DNA of 64,000 nt from Rhyzopertha dominica. Its lineage: Eukaryota; Arthropoda; Insecta; Coleoptera; Bostrichidae. A program made the translations under genes and the position numbers. The notes under the pieces were generated by a model. That model was not told the origin of the DNA. It worked only from the letters and a program-made list of their open reading frames with translations, and did not search any database. Below, piece by piece: positions 46,518 to 58,559 of this stretch. Location: NCBI GenBank assembly GCA_025024175.1, contig QCXZ01000041.1, positions 51,827,786 through 51,891,785 of the forward strand. Direction: 5' to 3'. The stretch's first letter is position 1; each line of letters starts with the position of its first letter.

Positions 46518-47955
46518 ATTATAATAATAATAATAATAATAATAATACTTTATTATCCAGCAGACAATTAAGTCCAATTACAGGATAAATACAAAAACAG
46601 AAACAGTCAGCAAAAATGTTCATGTATGCACAAATTGATTAAATTCTATAATTCAAAGAATACAAAAAATGAATGAATTTATGTATNACAAAGACAATAA
46701 TGAAAAAAAAAAGTACATAAAGTCAGNNTGGAATTGGANGAATAAACACTATGGAATACCAGTTATTACACTTTTAGAAATTTTCTTAAATGTTAAGCTA
46801 CTACCACAAAACAGGTCAAGGGTTTGGTTGTACTTATTATAGTTCCCCACAGCAGTATATAGTGGAGAATTAAAGTGGTGCATGGTACTAGTGACTTCAT
46901 AGCTAAACAGAGTAGTGTATCTACTAGCTGGTCGCGGGATCTGAAATTTTAGCATCTGTAACAATGATTGAGATACAAAAGTGCCATCAACTAACTTACA
47001 CAAAAACAAAACAGAAGAGTAGCATCTTCTATCGGCTAACGCAGATTGAAAAAAGGTTGCAAGTAAAACACATTGTGGGTAGTTTTGTACAGGATAAGCG
47101 TGATTTAACAAAATGCAAATATTTCAAAAACCTTCGTTGAACTCTTTCCGGGGCATTTACATGATTGTCATAATGGGGGCTCCAGACCAATGAACAATAT
47201 TCTAATTTGTTTCTAATATAACAATAATATAAAGACAAGAGCGTATCAATATTTACAAAACCTCTGGTATTTCTCTTTACAAAACCGAGCATCTTCAAAG
47301 CATCCTCACAAATTTTCTCAATGTGCGGAGAGAAGGACAGCTGACTATCAATGACGACGCCAAGATCCCGAACTCGAGAGCGTTTCTCCGAAATAATGCC
47401 ATTTATATTATAATCAAAAGTAAAATTACTGATTNTGCGAGAACACGTCAGTACACAACATTTAGTGATATTGACTGTCAGTCTATTGTGGCTACACCAC
47501 TGAACAAAGGAATCAATAGACTTCTGCAATGCAACACAATCAGATACCGAATTAATTACATTGAATATTTTTAAATCATCTGCGTATAGCAAAAACGGAC
47601 ATGACAACTGCTCCTTCACACTATTAATGTAAATATTGAAAAGTAAAGGACCAAGAATTGAGCCTTGTGTCACACCAGTTGGTGTATTGAATTGTGCAGA
47701 TTTAACATTTCTATATTCAACAAACTGCCTTCTACCGTGCAACATTGAATGAAACAATTTGATAAGATTATCACAGAGACCGATGCTATCCAGCTTGCTC
47801 AGGAGAATATCCACGTCCACAGTATCAAATGCCTTAGACATATCCGTATAAACTACATCGACCTGCAACCTTGCGTCAAGTGCATGATCTAACAAGATCA
47901 CATAGCTGATTATTATAAAATCAGAACGACACGATTGCACTTCCCGTCTCACGCT
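46518..47955 (-). mobile_element. Non-LTR retrotransposon, 5'-truncated, with TTA-repeat tail
   Basis: The best preserved retroelement in the window. The minus strand runs from the middle of the reverse transcriptase to a 3' tail of TTA triplets (46518-46548 on the plus strand as TAA repeats), a known style of 3' end in several non-LTR clades. The left boundary is therefore well defined. The 5' end lies near 47955, inside the RT domain. Endonuclease and ORF1 are missing. No target duplication recognised. Confidence 0.88.
46749..47952 (-). pseudogene. Reverse transcriptase of the TTA-tailed non-LTR element
   Basis: The first frame (47952-47029) has VVYTDMSKAFDTVDVDILL, TPTGVTQGSILGPLLFNIYI and the intact catalytic FLLYADDLKIF. 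It then has FVQWCSHNRLTVNITKC, VRDLGVVIDSQLSFSPHI and the tail LEYCSLVWSPHYDNH with ERVQRRFLKYLHF. One N lies at about 47434. After a frameshift near 47110 the C-terminal part follows in 47111-46749 (FFQSALADRRCYSSVLFL, FQIPRPASRYTTLF). Apart from that shift the frame is open, so the insertion is moderately young. The clade is in the Jockey/CR1 assemblage; finer placement needs a tree. Confidence 0.88.
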
Positions 47956-48445
47956 TTCAAAGACAAGAGGAAATCATCGAAAACCATAGCAGTATCGACC
48001 GAGTACCGGCATTCCGTATAATAAATCGGAGAAAGTTGGAACAATTGCCCGATCGGTCTCTAATTGGAGTGGATAACACAGTGCCATAAAACTTTAACCA
48101 TATATAAAACGTAATAGTCCTGTTAGGTTCTCCTTTTGTCTTAACGATTGTTTTATAATGCTGTAAAAGGCCAGTCGGCTCCAGCGACTCGTCTAAACGA
48201 CCGCTAGCGATTGTTGTTTGATGCCGACCAAATGCGATGATGGAACGTTGACACTCTGCGGCTGGAAAAAGTGCAACCTGGTAATTATCTGCTAATTATG
48301 TAAATGGGAGCAATGGAAGTGATTCGGCAGAAGGGGCTATAATTGAACGTTGTTTTATGGCTGCTGCAAGGACCTGCCGTCGTTAATTTCTTGTTTAATG
48401 TAGCGTTTTGATGTATGCCTCACTCACTGGTATACGCGTATGGAT
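47956..48445. promoter_or_regulatory. GC-enriched island, candidate regulatory DNA
   Basis: Repeat-free block, interrupted on its left by the non-LTR insertion, with TGCTAATTATG, CGTTAATTTC and TTTTATGG words. No coding frame. Confidence 0.3.
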
Positions 48446-48546
48446 GGCATGACGATTTTAAAGACGGTCACTGTTATTCCGAAAGTAGAGCGATAGTAAC
48501 TATTAACGATTGCACGTTTTGATGTTTACCAGAATGCTACTTATAG

Positions 48547-48819
48547 TTGATTCCGTTTCTTTACAACCAGCGTTTAAAAAACAACGTTGGTAAGCCTTTG
48601 CGATCTGCTTACCTACAATACAATCAGGCATCTGAAAACACAAAGCGTATGTGGAAAGCCATACAGAGACTGGATATAAAACATAACAGAGATATTAATA
48701 TTCAGAGTAATTTGACTGATGTGAATGTAATTAATCAATATTTTACGTCCATTTTTACACCTCCAAACAATTGTCGGGCTACAATTGCAGAATATATGGC
48801 AAAAAAATATTTTTGGTAA
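48547..48819 (+). pseudogene. Possible non-LTR ORF2 linker fragment
   Basis: The plus-strand frame reads YLQYNQASENTKRMWKAIQR, then VNVINQYFTSIFTPPNN. This resembles the stretch between endonuclease and RT in non-LTR ORF2 proteins (KxxWxxIxxL...INxYFxSIF). No catalytic motif is present. The downstream 48820-49260 is AT-rich without further recognisable RT. Confidence 0.45.
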
Positions 48820-49360
48820 GGAAATAAAAAATATTCTTTTTTCAACGCAGTACAGCAAACCTTGAGCCTGTTCCTAAATCAGAATCCTAAAGAACTATTG
48901 GCTTTTTTCAGCCCCTGCAATACCAGAATGAATAAAACAAGAAAACCTGCAGATGCTTGTTCAAATTATGTCAAATATTAGAGGTGCAACTTCTCTAAAA
49001 TAAGTCACCCTTATCTTTATAGCTACTTTTCTTCTGGATGTTTTAGAAAACTGGTACATACCGATATCATTTTTTATTTTTTGTGGACTGCTTAGCTATG
49101 TGATTTTCCAAAATAATTGGATATAAAAATTTACTATCGAGTGAGAACCAGTTTTGAATCCACAATAAACTAAAAATAAAGACTGCCTGGTACGAACTTT
49201 TTTTAATTACCCTCCTATAGTTGTACTCGATGTATGTATATAAAGATAAGTCTCTCAGAGGCCATCGTTGATATACCTACTTTTAACTCTTAATTTGTTG
49301 GTTAAATGCCCTGTCAGTATATTTTGTTCTTGTGCTGTAAAGGGTATCAAATATTTACGA
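48820..49360. other. AT-rich stretch, nothing recognised
   Basis: No feature recognised. Confidence 0.4.
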
Positions 49361-49815
49361 AAGCCAGCACTTAATTACCCGGATATTTGCTGGTCATACT
49401 CGGTGGAGCAAAATAATCCGCCAGCATCTTCACAGCTTCCGACCAGAGCCCCGGTGTACCCGCAGCCGCAAAAACTACTATAATTTCACGTGTAATTGAT
49501 AAGTGCCGCCGTCACAAAGGTACCCGTTCACTTATCTGCATCTTTGCCTCGTCGCCACACAAGGAATTTGCTGTACATGAATGATAACCGCTTGTAAACA
49601 ATTGTCAATTAGACGACATCTAGTTAGCCGGATCTCACAATGCAACCAGCGGACAGGACGCTTTGTTAAAAGCTGCGTTAGAGGGCCGACATGACGCACG
49701 AACAATCGGGAAGTAACAACGAACGTCTTACGAGCAGTTCGATATCGCGAGAAGGAATCTGAATGGCCGAAGCCATTGGTTTTCAGTCGGAGAAACGTAA
49801 TGGGCAACTTGAATG
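49361..49815. promoter_or_regulatory. GC-rich island, candidate regulatory DNA
   Basis: CpG-rich and repeat-free. It includes a TTTCACGTGTAATTG composite (E-box plus homeodomain core, 49486) and AACAATTGTCAATTAG (49598). The minus-strand 91-codon frame is not convincing as coding. Confidence 0.33.
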
Positions 49816-50089
49816 GGTTTTTTTTAGTGTAGACCTTTGGAGTAGGTATGATGGAACACAGATCCTTAGGAAAAAGCGTTTGTTTCGGGTTTTCTAAGGT
49901 GTCTATTAGTTAGCTCATTATTAGACTTCCAACAGTAAAAAACCCACTATCTCAAACACGTGATCCTTGATTCATAGATAGTATATACAACGAATTTACA
50001 AATAAAATTCTTTATGACTATATCATATCCCACAACTTGAGAAAAGTAATAATTTAAACCATGTTTCCATGAAGAGAAACCTTTTCCTT
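49816..50089. other. Unassigned
   Basis: AT-rich, nothing recognised. Confidence 0.4.
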
Positions 50090-50625
50090 CACCCCATTTG
50101 AGTCTCTTCCCGGAAAACTTGACTATATAGTTGCCGGTGAGCGTGGAAGAATGGTTTCACCAAGAAATAATCGATTTTGAAAAGCGTTATCATTATTAAT
50201 TAAATTAATTCGGTGAATTAGTTCAAGATGGTTGAACACCCAACTGGATTCTCCATCTTGCACTACAATTCCTCACTTGCGGCGACGCAGCTCCTCGTCC
50301 ACCGTTTCGAATGTTTTCCCGGATCCCATCCAACGTGATTATTAAATGTGAATTAGACGATGGGAACTGCCCTCCCAGTCCACGCTTTCAGCACGGTTTT
50401 TTTCGCAGAAGAATTTTTTTTGGGTGCGCTGCCAGGTGAAAGAATTCCGGACTGCCGTCGAAGGTATAACGGAGCCGCTGGCCGTTGGTGGTGGTCAGTT
50501 TAAATTACACGGCTATCTGCGATTAATTCGCGTTTAATTTGGGCGAGCGTTTTTTTTTGCTTCGCGACGGGCGCATCACGCAAAATATTGCGGCAGCACG
50601 TGAATTGTTTCGGTCGTGTTTTTTT
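50090..50625. promoter_or_regulatory. GC-enriched island, candidate regulatory DNA
   Basis: Block with TTATTAATTAAATTAATTCGG (split homeodomain cluster near 50191), GTGATTATTAAATG and GATTAATTCGCGTTTAATTTG (50521). AT-rich homeodomain cores are set in a GC-rich surround, the same style as the other islands. Confidence 0.35.
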
Positions 50626-51070
50626 TATGTTACATGTCTCACTTACTTTTTAGTAAAAAATGGAGAAATTTTCAAAATTCCGACTGTATGGGGAAAATAA
50701 GTCGTTTTGTTCGATCGGAATGTCGAATTTTATTCTTGTTTAACTTTTGAATTATCTTAGAAAAATGGTCAGAGGGCAGCACGAACGCGCAAATTCTCTA
50801 CGCTGATTAGTCAATGTGGTTGGCGTCTCAAATTCGAAGTTGTGTGGTTTATCCGAAATTTTTGTATGAGAAATCAATTTTGTACAATTACAATATTCAA
50901 GAGCACTTTGTTTTCGAACTTACACGAAAAAAATTGAACAGAGATTTGCAATATTAATTTGTAGCAGAAAAATGTATTAAACGTTGATATTGTTGTCAGT
51001 GTTGAAGCTTATTTTGCGGAAAAGTTTTTGTAGGCAATGTCTTGCAGCAACCGATGCAAGACAGAGTGTA
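50626..51070. other. AT-rich stretch, nothing recognised
   Basis: No gene or repeat recognised. Confidence 0.4.
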
Positions 51071-52240
51071 TAAAGTTGCCAAAAAATGTAGTACATTAGT
51101 TGTAGTAAATTTTGCTTATGGTTGCCATTCTCAGCTGGAATCTTTGTCAGTTATTTTAGGAAGCATTGTAACAACAAATGAAGTCGAAATGGGCACATAG
51201 ACAAAACGTACGCCGCTAGTAGAAACAAGCGGAATTGGGACCGCCAAAACGGTCGAATTCGCCCGCCTTCATTGTTCATTTTCATTGATTCATTCCTCAT
51301 TGCTCTTTCGTACGCGTAGTGTGACACCATTATTGTTTTGTTTGTGTATGTGCATTGCATGGAGCCATGGACCATTATGATTAAAAAGCACTGAATACGC
51401 TATTACCTCGGCTGTTGACAAACAAACAAGGCAAATCTTTCGTATCGGTGAAATATATTTTATAAGCAGGTGTAGATTTTATAAGTTCCTCATTTTATTA
51501 TTATATGTATATTTCTAAAAACATTTTTTTTAAAGGTAAATGTCTAGTTTTAGTTTAATATTTTGTATGATACGCATATAGTATCATGTTTATATCATTG
51601 TATTATGACAGGCATATATATTTATTATATTTGTGTAAAATATTCGCCATTTCATTGAAACGAATTTCTCTCAACTTTTTCAAATTCTTAGTCATATTAG
51701 TACTAGGTAAGTATGAACAGTATGTGCAGCATATGTAGGTAAGTATATATGTACATATAAAAAACACTACTGACATTACAGTTTTGTGGGATTTTTGTGG
51801 TACCTATATATAAACCACAAAAATGCAGCAAAAACAGTAATCGCAGTAGTGTTGTTTACTACAAACGTGAGTGATTGATCATTATTGCAACTATAATAAT
51901 TACTACAATGCTGTAGCAACATTTACTACAAAGTGTAGTAAAACATCCACTTACAACGTTATGCCTTCCTACGAACATATAATGAAAATCATTATAGCAG
52001 ATCCATTATTTGCTACAAAACTGTAGTACTTTTCATTGGACCGTTACAGGCGTTTTATTACAATCAGTGTAGTGTTCCTCACTTCAAGTATAGTTAATAT
52101 ACGGTTACCACGAAAATTTACTTTAAAAGCGGCAGTTACTCTTGCGACAGTTTTGTTACAAAAATTTAATGAATTTTACTACTACATGTATTTAGATCGT
52201 ATAGAGATACACATTGTAATAGCGTTTCATACAATTGTAC
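51071..52240. repeat. Region rich in short TACTACA/TGTAGTA hairpins
   Basis: The heptamer TACTACA or its complement TGTAGTA (and one-base variants) recurs in inverted pairs. Examples are TACTACAATGCTGTAGCA (51901) and TTTACTACA-AAG-TGTAGTAAA (perfect 9-bp hairpin, 51922-51942). Others are TGCTACAAAACTGTAGTA (52011) and single copies near 51088, 51102, 51857 and 52178. A longer imperfect hairpin lies at 51763-51852. It may be a decayed cluster of small inverted-repeat elements. Confidence 0.5.
51763..51852. repeat. Imperfect 90-nt hairpin
   Basis: Arms 51763-51801 and 51814-51852 pair over most of their length (outer AACACTACTG with CAGTAGTGTT, inner ATTTTTGTGGT with ACCACAAAAAT) around a 12-nt loop. 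Size and shape are like a microRNA precursor or a very small MITE. No known mature microRNA is recognised in it, and the surrounding related hairpins favour a repeat origin. Confidence 0.5.
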
Positions 52241-52344
52241 GAAAATGTACAGCATATTTTTTCCGTGTATATGCATGCATGCGTGTGCTGAAATTATAAA
52301 TCTACGTAACTCAGTGAATTCCTAGCATTTAAATATTCACCTAT

Positions 52345-52818
52345 TTTGCATTTTTTTTCAGGATAGCAAAAAAGAAGCTGAAACACCAATGGCTAGGTTG
52401 CTGACATCTGCATAACTCCGCTAGTTAAAACAGAGATGTAGAATGAAAGTACCTATATGTACATTTCCAAAAAATTGAAGAAAAACAGAAAAAAAACGAA
52501 AGAAGCAGCGATAAAACAAAATAATTCTTTAGCAATTTAAAAAAAGAAAGTATGTAAGTGCACATTCACGAATATAAAATTATGCCGTCCGATAGCATTA
52601 TAAAAAATCCTGATCAACATAAAGTTAGCTACATCTCTTGTTTTAATAAAGAGCAAAACGGCGTTAAAAAGCTAGAAGAACAAGAAAACAATCAGGGAAG
52701 CGTAAAAACGGAAGAACCCTTTAAGCTACCAACTAGAACACTTACTGAATACGATCTTCTTAAAAGTGACAAGGATTTGAATGGGAGATGGCAAAACTAT
52801 GTTGGCTACCGTGATTGA
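52345..52818 (+). other. Unassigned small open frame with upstream acceptor-like site
   Basis: An ATG at 52582 opens 78 codons ending at 52818. They read MPSDSIIKNPDQ at the start and TRTLTEYDLLKSDKDLNGRW near the end, hydrophilic and without low-complexity runs. About 220 bp upstream is a strong acceptor-like tract (TTTTTTTTCAG, to 52362). I recognise no family. It may be a small gene, a 3' exon or chance. Confidence 0.25.
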
Positions 52819-53195
52819 TTTGATAAAATTTAAATGCCACCTAGAATAACAACTTCATACCCAAACTTTGTTAATATTTTAAAGACTATTAAAATGACTA
52901 ATTATACTGTCTGTGTATTTAATATAAAACTTGTCAGAAAGCACCTAAAACGAAATAAAACTTTTACCTTTGCCGTTCGTTGCTCTTTTGTACTATACAG
53001 CTTTTGTTGTGCATTGTGCTACGTTCAGTATTTTACATTGTACTACTGTAGTAATTACATCAGCTGTTTTGAGATTAAAAGCCAATGTTTGTCTCTGTAG
53101 AAATCTGCATATCTTACAACAAATCACATTTTTGCACTAAAACGTTTTATAACATCTGCATACTCATTTTCTGACTTCTTTGGCATCAGTACTCA
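52819..53195. other. AT-rich stretch, nothing recognised
   Basis: The plus-strand frame at 52834-53100 is not recognisable. One more TACTACTGTAGTA word lies near 53041. Confidence 0.4.
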
Positions 53196-53665
53196 AAGAG
53201 ATATTCGATAATGGGAAGTACCTGCACCTTTCCGATTTTGAAACAAAACGGGAGGTGTAAAATGCGGTGAACGGCACGTATAAAACGCGTTGATGCCTCT
53301 ATAATCCCATACCGTTCTCTAATTACTTGTCAGTCACTTCTCCAAACGCCGATCAAAACAGCAACCCACATTATCGCCGTAGACCGAGCCAAAGCGTCCA
53401 AGTAGATGGCCAGGTAATTGTTTCAGCCTTGGGGCTGTCAGGCCTCTAAGTACAACAATACACAGGTCTATTGAATTATGTTTTTTGTGCATCTGTTACG
53501 TGATAATTAAACGGGGAATTTGTGCAACGTCAGCGTGTTACGTTTTGTTTGCCGTTGCGAGGAGTAGACGGAATAATGACCGGTTGAAAAAGACTACTGC
53601 AGAAGCTGACAATTGCGCGATGGTCGAACGCTCGAATTGGGGCCGTAGCAAGCTATTTATGGTTA
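53196..53665. promoter_or_regulatory. GC-enriched island, candidate regulatory DNA
   Basis: Repeat-free CpG-rich block with GTATAAAACGCG (53278), ATAATCCCATACC and GATAATTAAACGG words. No credible coding frame. Confidence 0.3.
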
Positions 53666-53995
53666 GATACTAAAAGATGCAGAATTAAACGTTAATTAAT
53701 TTTATGACGGTAGAATTCCATCTTCTAAATATTAGCTGTCTCCTTTGTCAACAACGCAAAGTACGAGAGCTGTTCTGCTGTTGAGATGAGTACAGACTTA
53801 CTAGTTTTTCTACAAAATCGACATTTCTCATATCATGGCACAGGCTTTTATTAGATGTCTTCTTTAAGGAACTATACCTCCAACGGGACATATCCATTAT
53901 CAGTGCTTATGGTTATCAATGTTCCACCAGCAAACTAAAAATTTATCCTTGTTCTTTCCAAGCAAATCGCCCCATAATAGCCTGCCTAACATGGA
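53666..53995. other. AT-rich stretch, nothing recognised
   Basis: No feature recognised. Confidence 0.4.
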
Positions 53996-54375
53996 CCGAT
54001 ACAAATCGTAGTTATTCAAATGACGTTCGAACCCACAGAAAGACGATCGCCGAAAAAATCGTGTAGGCATTGGACGCTCGCTGGGAGATACGTTATGCGT
54101 GAACGAACATTAAATTAGAAAGACAAGCAGCATGGTGAGAGATACACCTCTCGCAAGAACAGCACGGCGTGCGAGCACATGTCATCCTGACAGTGGCGGG
54201 TCCAGCGACTTTGCCCCAGGAAAGAAATACGACGATTTCAGCTGTCGAACCAATGAAATTTCAGGAGATGCTTATCTTATCTGCTGGCAGCAGTGCAACT
54301 CTTTTATTGGTGGCATCTTTCCTCTTGTTTAGAGTTGCAAAGAAAAATATATTGCAATGCCATCTGTCAGCAATG
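53996..54375. promoter_or_regulatory. GC-enriched island, candidate regulatory DNA
   Basis: CpG-rich block. Overlapping plus-strand frames in two phases (54132-54332 and 54169-54381) have no domain. Confidence 0.25.
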
Positions 54376-55145
54376 AACTGACACCTAGCTGCCTTAAAGG
54401 GTCTACTACCTCTAATGGTGTGAAGGCAAGTTTAAAGGCACAATATTTTGTTCAGTTACAAAGCTGTTGTAAGCGGCGTTTTTAAATACAACATTTTAAA
54501 AACTAACGTGGTACTTGATCAAATTCAAGGTAATTATACTTGCTTAACGAATCATCTACAAGAATCCTAAAGGATCAGCACAAAAACCCAAAATCAAGAG
54601 TAGTGTAATGACGACAGAGCGATTTTCTCTCTATGAAGCATCAGAAAATTAAGTTATTTAAGGGAGTTTTGTTAATGTTCATCCAATTGCAGATTTCAAC
54701 TTAATTTATATAAATAAATAAACGCAAATTGTTAATAATCAAAGTTATTAACGGTATCATTTACTTTTTGCTGTGACCTGTCATGTTAATGTTGTCGTCA
54801 TGGTCTGAAAGTTTTACTATCATGAAGCCTTATAAGCCATCGAAGTTTTGGATTCATGTTCCGAGAGCACGCCACTGTAGAACATCGTGTACTTTATTAA
54901 AAAAGGAGTGAGACTCTAAGCCGCACAAAAGGATGATCAATGACAGTGGATCTTTCCACACAATAAGACGAAAGGAGGCAAAAGTCCATCCCGCTGTTTG
55001 CTCCTTTTGCCGTGACAATAAAAATTATAGGCTAGCTGAACTGGAAAACAACAGGTCGAGCGGGAGCAACTGCGAGAGGAATCGTGGATTGCATTCATTA
55101 GGAGGCACAAACACGCAAGCGGGGCTGGGCGACGCATGTTAAGGC
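54376..55145. other. Unassigned; moderate GC block at 54930-55140
   Basis: AT-rich to about 54920, then a short GC-richer block with opposite-strand open frames. Nothing recognised. Confidence 0.35.
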
Positions 55146-55148
55146 ATA

Positions 55149-55300
55149 TATACAGGGTGCGAACTGGTTCTGTTACGGGAGCGCGTCTTTCAACACTACT
55201 CATGGTAGATACAGAAATCTGAACCCAAATTGAACATAAAAACATCGCAACAAGCTTCGTGAGGTTAAAAGTTATTACAGATACCTAAATTCAAGAGCTT
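55149..55300. repeat. Single mariner-type terminus (tentative)
   Basis: TATACAGGGTGCG at 55149-55161 has the TA plus CAGGGTG start seen in the intact DD41D element at 14833. No inverted partner or transposase is visible nearby, so this would be a solo end or part of a non-autonomous derivative. Confidence 0.25.
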
Positions 55301-56255
55301 CTAGCACTGCCACTAAGGGTGGTTTTGACAAAGTCAATAATGAAATTCAATTTTTTTGCATAAAATTCAAGCGAAGTATGTTTTTCTTGTTAAATTGTGG
55401 TTATTGAATGATAAATTGGTTCGCAGAATCGCGTTTCAGCCGAATTTGTTTCATAGTGCATAGAGCAATGTCGATTTAAATAAAGCGGATTACAAATATT
55501 ATTGTTTTACATGAATGTTTTTTGGTCAGAAGTAACAACTTGTAAATATTTCGTAAGGAATTTTTCAATGGAATGGTAAAAGTTTCATATCTCGGATAAA
55601 CCATGTAAGTCATGGAGACAAGAATATTTTAAGGACTGAAGTAATAAAAATATTTCAAACCTAACCGTCAGAACAACAACTAAAGGATGGTAACTGTTCA
55701 ACAAGTTTTCCACCAATGGCAATACACTTTTCTTTCTGACTCTGAAATATTGTTCATTGCCTAGGATGTCCGTTGAATTATTATATCTTCTGCAGCAGTA
55801 AATATAATTTTATAAACTTATGTATCTTAATTTTCCCCATATATACCAGTATGTCCTTTCATGTAATCTTAATAGGCTTGTACCAATTTTGTATAACATA
55901 TCTGGGAATTACGTCCTAGCTAAAAACTGTATTTTATTACTGACATTGCCAAAAGCATCCCTTGGCGGCAGTGATTATTTTAAGACTTTTTCCCAAACCT
56001 TTCAGAGAAGTAATCCAACCATCTACCACCGCTAGGTCATGTCGCATGATCAGCGTAAATGTTTCAAATTTAAATTTCCATTCACTGTAAAGTATTAGAT
56101 ATTCGTGACTTAGATATGTATACAATCACTTCCAACAGCATGCAAAGCAATTTGCTAACCAAAGAAATCAGGTCACTTCAAGTACTAATTTCAGGCATAG
56201 TTACACCAATGAATAGGTATGCACTTAGCTGCAGTAATGGCAAAAATGTATTAAT
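55301..56255. other. AT-rich stretch, nothing recognised
   Basis: No gene or repeat recognised. Confidence 0.45.
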
Positions 56256-56500
56256 ATATATTTTTCAGGGTCAACCCTGTATCTCCCTCAGCAAGTCCGT
56301 GATGAATAGCCAGAGGCCTAGCCCCGAAGTTAAAGATTCTCTTTGTCCCTCGGGTCAGCAATTGTTAGTAGCTACGCTGTTGCAAACTACACTAATTACG
56401 GAGTAATTTGGCCAATTACCCTGACACGTTCAACCTGCATCCCGAGCCGGCACAATAGCTCAGCTCAAAACACGCAGGAGGATGAATGGAAACTTATTTC
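56256..56500. promoter_or_regulatory. Small GC-enriched block
   Basis: A T-rich tract plus CAG (to 56268) precedes a GC-richer block that stays open for about 45 codons. No donor or domain supports an exon call, and it resembles the other islands. Confidence 0.22.
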
Positions 56501-57170
56501 CGAGAGGATGAATGAGATTTGTTTTTGGAAGTGGTCCAGGGAGAATTATATTCTGTCGATATTATTGGTATTTGAAATATCCGATTAGAATGTCAAAAAG
56601 ATTTAAATGCATTTATTTTGAGATGATTATAACAGAGCGGTCTGTTATTATAACGAACGTATGTCATTCAAGCCTTTATTATCTAAATAATTTGACCATA
56701 TTATGTCATGTGGCATGAGTGCATAAAATGATAATGAGAAATAAACAAGCAAATACTCAAAGTCCGATCAGTCAATTTCCAATTTGACACATTTAATTAA
56801 GCCCCGGTCCTTCATGTTCTTTCCGACTCCAGTAATCACTTGTTGAATATCTTGAATTAAAGAAGTCATTTCCAAAAATAACAAACAACTTCTACCAGTA
56901 CGAATACACAAAAGGTTATAGCTGTAGATTTCAGTGAAACTGAAAAAACTCGAAATCTACAAATTCTGGATTTGACAAATGGCAACTTTTTGTCTGCTGA
57001 TATCAATTAATCAGTTGTTGCTATATTTTTTTTTAATTACTGGTCCTCAACAAGTACATGGACCAGCCTGAAGTAATGGTAAAGCTATAGCAAAAGCCTA
57101 CTTAATATAAATACGACATTGACAGTGATAATTCCCAAAGAAGCAATTTAAATCTGTGATCTGCTNTGTA
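56501..57170. other. AT-rich stretch, nothing recognised
   Basis: No feature recognised. Confidence 0.4.
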
Positions 57171-57178
57171 TAATTAAA

Positions 57179-58559
57179 ATGGCGCGTCTAACGGAGACTG
57201 AAAGTGTTCAAAGTTTAACAATGGTAGGCTATAAAAATAGANTGGAATCTTCAANAAGTTTGTCAATTGTTTAAACAAATTAAATTATGACGAAGGAGGA
57301 AGTGATCTATTGTATCAAAAACCAAAGGTTTTTTCTGGACAGCAAGTACATCCCATAAACCAACCATGGTTTAGCTAGAAAATAATCTTTAGGATCTTCA
57401 TAGAAAATATGCGCCAAATATAGAATGTTTAACATAGCTAGTAACCAATACTATTATCGTCGCTACTTCCGACTACCGCTATAATAATTTAATGTCTACA
57501 TTAATATCACGTAACAAAAGCTGTATATTTATACTGGCTTTATAACCACAAACAATCTGTAAATCCCCAACAAACGTATGTCGTCGCAAACAGGATTATA
57601 ACGGAACAAAAACGTTACTATATCCTGTGTCACAATATTAAAATTCAGATAGAGACATTACGTATGATTTATAATTGTGTAGAGGACGTAAATAATTGGA
57701 TTTTCTATTTTAGCTGCCTCTCACCCATGCTCATTTGGAATTGAGTACAGTATATTGCTTGCTAATGGGCGCTGCTTATGGAAGTGGCATCCTATATCGC
57801 GAACGAATTGGTCTTTAATAATGGCTATTGATTGTGAACGGAGGTTGTTACTTTTTTGACGGCAGGAAGACTGGCATAGGTAGGTACGTAGACAATTTTC
57901 TAGACCGGAAGGGTAACATCACACCATTTATTAGACATTATTACTGACAATTTATGGTTGTCATTCTCAAAAAGGACAGTGTAACGATGTGAAACAGCTA
58001 GTTAGTTCAACATCTAAAAGAAACTATTTTCCAAGACGAGTGAACTTCAGCCAATTTATCGTAACTTGGAGGCAAGTAAAATTTTTATATAATATCATTT
58101 GGACAGACGAAGTTATTTTACAAAAGATTGGTGCTTTTCAATTCAAATAATTCAAATTTAATTGTTATTAGAGAGCAAAATTTGCAAGAATCCTGGCAGT
58201 CCTATAGCACTACACTTTTATCAAGAGAATTTAGATGGTACTTAAAACGTTTTAAATCATTATAGATATAGAATATGCTTATAAACTTTGTAGGGGAAGG
58301 CTATTTGAACAGTTTACCTAATTTTGAAACACGCTATTTAGACAACTTTCTTCTCTCTTTTCATAATAATTATTTTTTACAAAATGTTTTGATGGATAGC
58401 CAACAATGGTCCATTTCTTTGGCCACCCCACTCCGTGGATGCTTTAGTACTCGATTTTTTTTTATTTGGTGTACGATTATTAAAGATAAAGTGTACAACA
58501 CTCCCACTACAACTATTGAATATTGCATGCAGCGATTGGAGAATGAATCTAGAAATTAA
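57179..58559 (+). pseudogene. Decayed DD41D-group mariner-type transposase
   Basis: Plus-strand pieces in order: MARLTETESVQSLTMVGYKN (57179, first helix-turn-helix), VCQLFKQ (57258), NYFPRRVNFSQF (58025) and IIWTDEVILQKIGAF (58094, first catalytic Asp at 58106-58108). Further on come WIANNGPFLWPPHS and LDFFLFG (third Asp at 58453-58455), then, in a shifted frame, IKDKVYNTPTTTIEYCMQRL. The second Asp segment is not visible. The gap between 57350 and 58020 is about 400 bp longer than expected and includes a GC-enriched block (57700-57860), so an insertion, or two separate copies, is possible. Non-functional. Confidence 0.72.

Noticed and set aside
56256..56406. Terminal exon after TTTTTCAG
   Set aside because: The frame stays open through the acceptor and no upstream exon or polyadenylation signal supports it.
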